A DNA stretch of 6,512 nucleotides from assembly GCA_947856675.1 (NCBI GenBank), contig CANUCM010000041.1, forward strand, positions 1 through 6,512, written 5' to 3'. Under the pieces are notes generated by a model, which saw only the letters and a program-made list of their open reading frames with translations, did not search any database and was not told the DNA's origin. Source of the stretch: an uncultured Clostridia bacterium. GTDB lineage: Bacteria > Bacillota > Clostridia > Oscillospirales > Butyricicoccaceae. Below are positions 1 to 5,117 of the stretch, one piece after another; the stretch's first letter is position 1; every line of letters starts with the position of its first letter. The translations under genes were made by a program, and so were the position numbers.

Positions 1-1107
1 GAAAAGCAAAAGTTTAAAACGGCCGCAGAAGACGTTTGCAGCGACTTTACCCGTGCCGAACGCATCCTGGCGTTCAACAGCCCGCTGATGCAGTTTTGCA
101 TGTATGTCGTCATGGTGTGCGTGCTCACGTTCGGGTCTTATCTTGTGATTTCGACGCGCGGGCTCACGCTGGATGTCGGGCAGATGGCGGCGCTTTTGAC
201 ATACAACTTCCAGATCCTCACCAGCCTGATGATGCTTTCGATGGTGTTCGTCATGATCACCATGGCCACCGAGTCGGCACAGCGTATTGTGGAGGTGCTT
301 TCCGAGCAAAGCAGCATCGAAAGCCCGGCCGACGCGCGCCATGAGGTCAGCGACGGGTCGGTGGATTTTGAAAATGTCAGCTTCAGCTATGCGGGCAACA
401 AGGATAAGCCGGCGCTTTCAAACATCAATCTGCACATCCGTTCCGGAGAGGTCATCGGAATTATCGGGAGCACGGGTTCTTCAAAGACCACGCTGGTGCA
501 GCTCATCCCCCGGCTGTACGATACAACGGCCGGCACGGTGCGTGTCGGCGGGGTGGACGTGCGGCAGTATGATTTGCAGAGCCTGCGCGATCAGGTGGCT
601 GTGGTGTTGCAGAAAAACGTGCTGTTTTCCGGCACGGTGCGTGAAAACCTGCGTTGGGGCAACAAGGATGCGACCGATGAGGAAATGCGTCAGGCGTGCA
701 TTCTGGCGCAGGCCGATGAGTTTGTCAGCGCTTTTCCCAAAGGCTATGACAGCTATATTGAACAGGGCGGAACCAACGTCTCGGGCGGGCAGAAGCAGCG
801 TCTGTGCATTGCCCGCGCGCTGCTGAAAAAGCCGAAGATCCTGATTCTGGACGACTCGACGAGCGCGGTGGACACCAAAACCGATGCGCTGATCCGCCAG
901 GGGCTTCGCAGGTACATCCCCGAAACGACCAAAATTATCATCGCACAGCGCGTGGCGTCGGTGCAGGACGCCGACCGTATCATCGTGATGGACGGCGGGG
1001 CCATCGAAGCGATTGGAACCCATGAGGAGCTGCTGAAGAGCAGTGAAATTTATCGCGAAGTGTATGAATCTCAAAACAAGGCAGGTGGCAGCAATGTCGG
1101 GGAATAA
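1..1107 (+). CDS. ABC exporter half-transporter, degenerate-site subunit (5' truncated)
   Basis: The reading frame is open from base 1, so the gene begins upstream and the 368 residues seen are the C-terminal part of a TMD-NBD half-transporter. Visible parts (numbering from base 1) are the end of the membrane domain (hydrophobic stretches about 31-50 and 68-90), then the ATPase domain from about 118. Its motifs are Walker A GSTGSSKT (156-163), Q-loop Gln204, signature VSGGQ (260-264) and Walker B ILILDD (D284, D285). Asp285 replaces the usual catalytic Glu, and Gln316 (IAQR) replaces the H-loop His. The Walker A Ser in place of Gly (GSSK) is familiar in Firmicute exporters. These substitutions mark the degenerate-site partner of a heterodimeric ABC exporter of the TM287/288, LmrCD or BmrCD kind. 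Its stop overlaps the next gene by 14 nt, which implies translational coupling. Substrate unknown; drug or lipid export would be only a guess. Confidence 0.93.
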   Translation, partial: EKQKFKTAAEDVCSDFTRAERILAFNSPLMQFCMYVVMVCVLTFGSYLVISTRGLTLDVGQMAALLTYNFQILTSLMMLSMVFVMITMATESAQRIVEVLSEQSSIESPADARHEVSDGSVDFENVSFSYAGNKDKPALSNINLHIRSGEVIGIIGSTGSSKTTLVQLIPRLYDTTAGTVRVGGVDVRQYDLQSLRDQVAVVLQKNVLFSGTVRENLRWGNKDATDEEMRQACILAQADEFVSAFPKGYDSYIEQGGTNVSGGQKQRLCIARALLKKPKILILDDSTSAVDTKTDALIRQGLRRYIPETTKIIIAQRVASVQDADRIIVMDGGAIEAIGTHEELLKSSEIYREVYESQNKAGGSNVGE

Positions 1108-2992
1108 TAAGATCCGGGCGCCCAGAGGCGTGATGGGACGGCTTGTGCGCACACTGTTTTCGTTTTACCCGGTGCTGCTGCCGGTGGCCATTGTGTGCAT
1201 TGCGCTGAACGGGCTGGTCAGCAGCATTCCCGCGGTGTTCATGCAGAATGTCATTGCGGTCATAGAGGATTTCTGGCAGAGCGGAGACTGGGCGGCGGCC
1301 CGGCCGCAGATTGTCCGGATCGTGTCGCTGCTTGTGGTGTTTTACGGCATCAGCCTGGCAGCCGGCGTGGCATACAACCAGATGATGGCCATTATTACGC
1401 AGGGGTCGCTGGCCAAGCTGCGTGAAAAAATGTTCAACGGCATGCAGCGCCTGCCCATCAAATATTTTGACACCCACAACCACGGCGACGTCATGAGCTA
1501 CTATACAAACGATATTGACGCGCTGCGGCAGATGATTTCGCAGAGCATACCGCAGCTTTTGCTGTCGGGCATTATGGTGACGACCGTGCTGTGCATCATG
1601 CTGTATTACAGCCTGTGGATGACGCTGATTGTCATCGCGGGCGTTTTGGTCATGACCCGCGTGGTCAAAAAAATCGGCGGCGGTTCGGCGCGCTACTTTA
1701 TCCGCCAGCAGCAGGCGCTGGCGCAGACCGAGGGCTTTGTCGAGGAAATGATGAACGGCCAGAAGGTCGTCAAGGTCTTCTGCCATGAGAGCGAGAGCCA
1801 GGCCGACTTTGACGCCATCAATGACGCGCTGTTTTCCGATTCATTCAAGGCGCACCGGTTTGCCAACATGCTCATGCCCATTCTGAACAACATCGGCTAT
1901 GTGCTGTATGTTGTGGTGGCGCTGGCGGGCGGCGCGTTTCTGCTCGGCGGCGTGCCCAATGCAAGCCTTTCCGGGCTGGGATTCAGCATCAGCATTGTCG
2001 TGCCCTTCCTCAATATGACAAAGCAGTTTGCGGGCAACATCGGACAGGTGTCCAACCAGCTCAATGCCGTCATCATGGGCCTTGCGGGCGCACAGCGCAT
2101 CTTTGCGCTGGCCGATGAAAAGCCCGAAACCGACGAGGGCACCGTCACACTGGTCAACGCCCGCGAGACGGCCGACGGCCAGCTGGTCGAGTGCGAACAG
2201 CGCACGGGCGTCTGGGCGTGGAAGCAGCCCGGGGCCGCGCACGCCGAGTATACGCGCCTTGCCGGCGACGTGCGGTTTTACGATGTGGACTTTGCCTATG
2301 AGCCGGGCAAAACCATTTTGCACGATGTGTCGCTGTTTGCAAAGCCGGGGCAGAAAATCGCCTTTGTCGGGGCGACGGGCGCAGGCAAAACGACCATTAC
2401 CAACCTGATCAACCGTTTTTATGACATTTCCGACGGCCGCATCTGCTACGACGGCATTGATATCGGAAAAATCCGCAAGTCTGATCTGCGGCGCAGCCTG
2501 GGCATGGTGCTGCAGGACACCAGCCTGTTTACCGGCACGGTGATGGACAATATCCGCTACGGGCGGCTGGACGCCTGCGACGAGGAATGCGTGGCGGCGG
2601 CGCAGCTTGCGGGCGCGCACGACTTTATCAGCAAGCTGCCGGAAGGCTACCAGACCGTTCTGACGGGCGGCGGTGCCAGCCTGAGCCAGGGCCAGCGTCA
2701 GCTGTTGTCCATTGCCCGCGCGGCCGTGGCCGATCCGCCGGTCATGATCCTCGACGAGGCAACAAGCTCGATCGATACGCGAACCGAGGCCATTGTGCAG
2801 CGGGGCATGGACGCCCTGATGACCGGGCGCACGGTATTTGTGATTGCACACCGGCTGAGCACGGTGCGCAATTCCGACGCGATTTTGGTGCTGGACAAGG
2901 GCCGCGTCATTGAACGCGGAACCCATGAGGAGCTGCTTGCGCTCAAGGGAACGTATTATCAGCTGTATACCGGCGCGCTGGAACTGGAATAA
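1094..2992 (+). CDS. ABC exporter half-transporter, catalytic-site subunit
   Basis: Complete 632-residue half-transporter. The start at 1094 is chosen because AGGTGG at 1083-1088 precedes it at normal spacing; an in-frame ATG at 1043 lies deep inside the upstream gene with no such site. Six membrane helices are expected, with hydrophobic segments about 20-55, 75-100, 150-172, 174-192, 260-286 and 292-308. Exporter coupling sequences are present: LPIKYFDTHNHGD near 120-132 and FVEEMMNGQKVVKVF near 215-229. The ATPase domain has Walker A GATGAGKT (426-433), signature LSQGQ (530-534, Gln for the first Gly), Walker B VMILDE (D554, catalytic E555) and H-loop His586. With the upstream subunit, the functional site would pair this Walker A/B with the partner's VSGGQ. 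A linker of roughly 45 residues (about 342-388) separates the membrane and ATPase domains. The operon ends at the terminator directly after the stop. Substrate not identifiable. Confidence 0.95.
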   Translation: MSGNNKIRAPRGVMGRLVRTLFSFYPVLLPVAIVCIALNGLVSSIPAVFMQNVIAVIEDFWQSGDWAAARPQIVRIVSLLVVFYGISLAAGVAYNQMMAIITQGSLAKLREKMFNGMQRLPIKYFDTHNHGDVMSYYTNDIDALRQMISQSIPQLLLSGIMVTTVLCIMLYYSLWMTLIVIAGVLVMTRVVKKIGGGSARYFIRQQQALAQTEGFVEEMMNGQKVVKVFCHESESQADFDAINDALFSDSFKAHRFANMLMPILNNIGYVLYVVVALAGGAFLLGGVPNASLSGLGFSISIVVPFLNMTKQFAGNIGQVSNQLNAVIMGLAGAQRIFALADEKPETDEGTVTLVNARETADGQLVECEQRTGVWAWKQPGAAHAEYTRLAGDVRFYDVDFAYEPGKTILHDVSLFAKPGQKIAFVGATGAGKTTITNLINRFYDISDGRICYDGIDIGKIRKSDLRRSLGMVLQDTSLFTGTVMDNIRYGRLDACDEECVAAAQLAGAHDFISKLPEGYQTVLTGGGASLSQGQRQLLSIARAAVADPPVMILDEATSSIDTRTEAIVQRGMDALMTGRTVFVIAHRLSTVRNSDAILVLDKGRVIERGTHEELLALKGTYYQLYTGALELE

Positions 2993-2994
2993 TA

Positions 2995-3026
2995 AAAAAG
3001 AACCCGCCTTGCGGCGGGTTCTTTTT
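2995..3026. terminator. Bidirectional intrinsic terminator between ABC operon and DUF1836 gene
   Basis: Perfect stem GAACCCGCC (3000-3008) / GGCGGGTTC (3013-3021) with loop TTGC. It is extended by five A-T pairs (2995-2999 with 3022-3026) that supply U-tracts on both strands. It begins two bases after the ABC stop. On the minus strand it overlaps the last two bases of the DUF1836 stop codon, so one element can end both converging transcripts. Confidence 0.93.
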
Positions 3027-3501
3027 ATTGCTGCGCGGGCGGGAACAAAAGCCGCTGCGCCTGCAGCTTGCAGGCCAGGGCGCCGCAGCAGGCCCGAAGC
3101 GCGGCGGCGGCGCGCCCGTCTGCCCCGGATTCGGCACAGGGCGGCTGCACAGGCCCGTTCAGGGCGCGGTCGAGCTCGGTGCGGAACAAAAGATAGCATG
3201 CTTCTTCGCTGAGCGTTTCAAGCAGAAGCTCGCGCAGCGCCTTGATCTCCCCCATGGACAGCACGCGCTTGAGCGTACAGATCATGAGCAGGGCGCAGAC
3301 ATGCCCGCGGTTGTAGCGCTTTTTGACGGGCGGGTACAGCGCTTTCTGCTTGACGTAATTGTTGACCATCGCGGCGGTGACCGCTTTGCCTTCGCCGTCG
3401 GGCAGCGGTGCCAGCGCCTTTTCCACGATGCTGACAACCTGGTCCATATACAGCTCAATTTCTGGCAAAGACTGCCACTCCGGCAGGGAAAAGTATGGCA
3501 T
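3025..3501 (-). CDS. DUF1836 domain protein, possible DNA-binding regulator
   Basis: 158-residue cytosolic protein with no signal or membrane segment. I recognise the DUF1836 pattern: N-terminal LPEWQSLPEIELYMDQVV (6-23), then AMVNNYVKQK (44-53), PPVKKRYNRGHV (57-68) and CALLMICTLKRVLSMGEIKAL (from 69). Helix-rich segments with a conserved NNYVK and basic KKRY resemble a winged or MerR-like helix-turn-helix. A DNA-binding role is an inference; the family has no established function that I know. The C-terminal third (about 118-158) is rich in Ala, Cys and Gly and looks poorly conserved. ATG at 3501 is preferred over a GTG three codons upstream, because GGAGGAAGTGA leaves workable spacing only for the ATG. 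A consensus promoter lies immediately upstream. The gene is divergent from the SGNH hydrolase gene and convergent with the ABC operon. Confidence 0.85.
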   Translation of the reverse strand: MPYFSLPEWQSLPEIELYMDQVVSIVEKALAPLPDGEGKAVTAAMVNNYVKQKALYPPVKKRYNRGHVCALLMICTLKRVLSMGEIKALRELLLETLSEEACYLLFRTELDRALNGPVQPPCAESGADGRAAAALRACCGALACKLQAQRLLFPPAQQ

Positions 3502-3522
3502 ATGAATCACTTCCTCCGTTTT

Positions 3523-3552
3523 ATTATAAGGGAAAACGAGAGAACGTGTCAA
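3523..3552 (-). promoter_or_regulatory. SigA-type promoter of the DUF1836 gene
   Basis: On the minus strand the -35 box TTGACA (3552-3547) and -10 box TATAAT (3528-3523) both match consensus exactly, with an 18-bp spacer. Transcription should begin near 3516, within or at the edge of the Shine-Dalgarno sequence (GGAGG at 3517-3513). That leaves only about 15 nt of 5' UTR. Confidence 0.85.
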
Positions 3553-3558
3553 CATTCT

Positions 3559-3575
3559 TTGCTTGACATAAGCAA
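3559..3575. repeat. 17-bp inverted repeat overlapping a -35 box, operator-like
   Basis: TTGCTTGACATAAGCAA consists of 6-bp perfect arms TTGCTT / AAGCAA around a 5-nt centre GACAT. The -35 box of the hydrolase promoter (3563-3568) lies inside it, so a dimeric protein bound here would block RNA polymerase. The arms are short, so coincidence is possible. No second copy was seen in the window. Confidence 0.5.
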
Positions 3576-3589
3576 CATAATGGTATAAC
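3563..3589 (+). promoter_or_regulatory. Promoter of the SGNH hydrolase gene
   Basis: TTGACA (3563-3568) and TATAAC (3584-3589) are separated by 15 bp, shorter than the ideal 17. The -10 is preceded by TGG, giving an extended -10 (TGnTATAAC) that can offset the poor spacing. Transcription should begin around 3596, about 33 nt before the gene start. The -35 faces away from that of the divergent DUF1836 promoter, with only 10 bp between the two boxes. Confidence 0.7.
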
Positions 3590-3628
3590 ATAGTTTTAAA
3601 TACTAGATAACGGAGAGAAGTGAATAAA

Positions 3629-4309
3629 ATGAGCAGTATCAATATATATGGAGATTCGATCATGAAGGGGATTGTGTGGGAAGACGGGCGGTACCGGCCG
3701 CTGAACGGCGGATATGCCGCGCGGTTTTCCGAGCGGTTCGGGGTGGAAGTCTGCAACCGTTCGCATTTTGGATATACGGTGCGCAAGGGCGCCGTGCTGC
3801 TGCAGCGCATGCTGGAGCGCGGCGGCGGGGACGGGGACATTGTGCTTTTGGAATACGGGGGAAACGACTGCGATTTTGACTGGGAGGCTGTGGCGGCGGA
3901 CCCGCAGGGCCGGCACAATCCCAAAACGTCGCCGGAGGAGTTTTGCGAGCTGTACGGCCGGCTGGTGAGCATGCTGCAGAGCCGGGGAATGCGTGTTGCG
4001 CTCATGACGCTTCCGCCCATCGATGCGCAGCGGTATCTGGGCTGGGTGGCGCCGGAGGAGCACAAGCGGCGCAGCGTGCTGCGCTGGCTGGGCGACAGCC
4101 AGGTGATTTACCGGTTTCAGGAGATGTATTCGGGGCTTGCGGCCAAGGTGGCCGCCCAGACGGGCGCGCTTTTGGCGGACATTCGGCCGGCGTTTTTGAC
4201 GCAGCATGACATGGGCTCTCTGCTGTGCCGTGACGGCATTCATCCCAATGCCGCGGGGCATGCGCTGATTTTCGACACGCTCTGCGAAATTGCACAAAGC
4301 AACCTGTAA
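3629..4309 (+). CDS. SGNH/GDSL-family hydrolase, likely cytosolic esterase
   Basis: 226-residue protein with the four SGNH blocks in order. Block I is YGDS (Ser10, nucleophile), block II is NRSHFG (Gly48, oxyanion hole), block III is YGGND (Asn79, oxyanion hole) and block V is DGIHPN (Asp202 and His205, completing the triad). SGNH enzymes cleave ester bonds in lipids, acetylated sugars or thioesters; the substrate here cannot be told. There is no signal peptide or membrane segment, so it should act in the cytosol. ATG at 3629 is preferred; a GTG at 3620 lies only four bases after GGAG (3612-3615), too close for good initiation, but the ATG spacing is also longer than ideal (13 nt from GGAG). 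The gene has its own promoter and is divergent from DUF1836. No terminator follows; the L21 promoter starts five bases after the stop. Confidence 0.9.
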   Translation: MSSINIYGDSIMKGIVWEDGRYRPLNGGYAARFSERFGVEVCNRSHFGYTVRKGAVLLQRMLERGGGDGDIVLLEYGGNDCDFDWEAVAADPQGRHNPKTSPEEFCELYGRLVSMLQSRGMRVALMTLPPIDAQRYLGWVAPEEHKRRSVLRWLGDSQVIYRFQEMYSGLAAKVAAQTGALLADIRPAFLTQHDMGSLLCRDGIHPNAAGHALIFDTLCEIAQSNL

Positions 4310-4314
4310 AAATC

Positions 4315-4343
4315 TTGACAATGGGTACAAAGCGTGATATACT
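4315..4343 (+). promoter_or_regulatory. SigA-type promoter of the rplU-rpmA operon
   Basis: TTGACA (4315-4320), a 17-bp spacer and TATACT (4338-4343), with TGA just before the -10 forming an extended -10. It is close to the strongest form of housekeeping promoter, as expected for ribosomal protein genes. The start site should lie near 4350, leaving a leader of about 80 nt. Confidence 0.88.
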
Positions 4344-4349
4344 ATCAAA

Positions 4350-4420
4350 GCCGCATTGAAAGGGCTGTAACGGGCGTGTATGCGTCCGGCCCCCAGAGCG
4401 CGACTCTGAAAGAAGGAGGA
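4350..4420 (+). ncRNA. L21 ribosomal-protein leader RNA
   Basis: The transcribed region before rplU folds into two hairpins. The first has outer stem GGGC (4362-4365) / GCCC (4389-4392), a one-sided bulge TGTAA (4366-4370) and inner stem CGGGCGT (4371-4377) / GCGTCCG (4382-4388) with loop GTAT. The second is CAGAG (4394-4398) / CTCTG (4404-4408). The bulge with GTAACGG, the CCGGCC turn and the position match the L21 leader element described upstream of rplU in Firmicutes (Rfam L21_leader, by memory). Its presumed role is autogenous control by L21; no terminator-like U-run follows the hairpins, so control of translation is more likely than attenuation. The exact ends are estimated. Confidence 0.75.
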
Positions 4421-4429
4421 TATGGAAGT

Positions 4430-4738
4430 ATGTACGCAGTCATCGTTACCGGCGGCAAGCAGTTCAAGGTTTCCGAGGGCGACACCATCTATGTCGAGAA
4501 GCTCGGCGTGGAGGACGGCGCCAAAGTCACGTTTGAAAACGTCCTGCTCGTCGAGAAGGAAGGCGTCGTGACAGCTGGAAGCGCCGTTTCGGGCGTGAAG
4601 GTGCAGGGCACCGCTGTCAAGACCGGCAAGCAGAAGAAGATCATGGTCTTCAAGTACAAGGCCAAGAAAAACTACCGCCGCCGTCAGGGCCATCGTCAGC
4701 CCTACACCAAGGTCACCATCGACAAGATCGAGGCCTGA
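4430..4738 (+). CDS. rplU: 50S ribosomal protein L21
   Basis: 102 residues, the normal length for bacterial L21, a large-subunit protein that binds 23S rRNA and contacts L20. The N-terminus MYAVIVTGGKQFKVSEGD and the C-terminal basic block KKNYRRRQGHRQPYTKVTI are diagnostic. The start at 4430 follows AAGGAGG (4413-4419) with a 10-nt gap; the in-frame ORF extends upstream through the leader, but no better site exists there. It is preceded by a strong promoter and the L21 leader, and followed after 42 nt by rpmA with no terminator between, so the two are co-transcribed. The usual Firmicute gene between them (prp, formerly ysxB) is absent. Confidence 0.98.
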   Translation: MYAVIVTGGKQFKVSEGDTIYVEKLGVEDGAKVTFENVLLVEKEGVVTAGSAVSGVKVQGTAVKTGKQKKIMVFKYKAKKNYRRRQGHRQPYTKVTIDKIEA

Positions 4739-4780
4739 TTTTTTCCTTTTTCACTTTGTTAAAACGGAGGTGCAAACCAC

Positions 4781-5038
4781 ATGGCACATAAAAAAGGTAT
4801 GGGCTCCACGAAGAACGGCCGTGATTCTGAGTCCAAACGCCTTGGCGTCAAGCGCGCCGACGGGCAGCATGTCCTGGCCGGAAACATTCTGGTCAAGCAG
4901 CGCGGCACCAAGATTCACCCCGGCACCAACGTGGGCCGCGGCAGTGATGACACCCTGTTTGCGCTGGTTGAGGGCCGGGTTGCTTTTGAGCGTCTGGGCC
5001 GCGACCGCAAGAAGGTTTCGGTGTATCCCGTTCAGTAA
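4781..5038 (+). CDS. rpmA: 50S ribosomal protein L27
   Basis: 85 residues, matching the family signature: MAHKKGMGSTKNGRDSESKR at the N-terminus, GNILVKQRGTKIHPG (about 38-52) and GRGSDDTLFAL (about 55-65). L27 sits at the peptidyl-transferase centre, where its N-terminal tail reaches toward the tRNA ends. The start at 4781 follows GGAGGTG (4766-4772) at good spacing. A stop in the same frame at 4760-4762 rules out an N-terminal extension. The protein therefore begins directly with the mature-type AHKKG tail and lacks the cleavable leader found on L27 in Bacillus and Staphylococcus. Second gene of the rplU operon; a strong terminator follows. Confidence 0.98.
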   Translation: MAHKKGMGSTKNGRDSESKRLGVKRADGQHVLAGNILVKQRGTKIHPGTNVGRGSDDTLFALVEGRVAFERLGRDRKKVSVYPVQ

Positions 5039-5047
5039 CCGCTGATG

Positions 5048-5076
5048 AAAACGGCTGCGCATGCAGCCGTTTTTTT
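5048..5076 (+). terminator. Intrinsic terminator after rpmA
   Basis: Perfect 11-bp stem AAAACGGCTGC (5048-5058) / GCAGCCGTTTT (5063-5073) with loop GCAT, followed by T's through 5076. It starts nine bases after the rpmA stop and separates the ribosomal operon from obg. Confidence 0.93.
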
Positions 5077-5090
5077 CTCTGCATTTTGCT

Positions 5091-5096
5091 TATACT
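5091..5096 (+). promoter_or_regulatory. Possible -10 box for obg
   Basis: TATACT lies between the rpmA terminator and obg, 22 bases before the obg ATG. A TG dinucleotide lies nearby at 5087-5088, but one base off the extended -10 position. No recognisable -35 box is seen at the right distance, because the terminator arm occupies that place. It is proposed because obg needs a promoter if the terminator is efficient; otherwise obg depends on read-through. Confidence 0.35.
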
Positions 5097-5117
5097 ACAA
5101 AAAACCGGGGTGAGCGT

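Noticed and set aside
478..483. Walker A Ser in place of Gly (GSSK) as sign of a dead ATPase
   Set aside because: GxTGSSK is, as I recall, common in functional Firmicute exporter subunits, so it is not treated as a lesion in itself.
1043..1093. Upstream ATG for the second ABC gene
   Set aside because: Adds 17 residues with no family character and lacks a ribosome site; ATG 1094 has AGGTGG upstream.
1841..3199. 452-codon open frame on the minus strand, antisense to the second ABC gene
   Set aside because: The translation is low-complexity, rich in Arg, Ala and His and antisense to a well-conserved transporter; it also crosses the terminator. Long antisense frames are expected in GC-rich DNA.
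3025..4065. Longer minus-strand frame extending the DUF1836 gene upstream to 4065
   Set aside because: The extension would cross the consensus DUF1836 promoter and most of the hydrolase gene. Family similarity begins at MPYFSLPEW and a ribosome site lies before that ATG.
3596..4693. 365-codon open frame on the minus strand, antisense to the hydrolase and rplU
   Set aside because: Spans two convincing plus-strand genes and the rplU promoter; composition looks like an antisense shadow.
5061..5117. Upstream in-frame ATG for obg
   Set aside because: It lies in the loop of the rpmA terminator, and Obg proteins begin MFVDVV, which matches ATG 5118.
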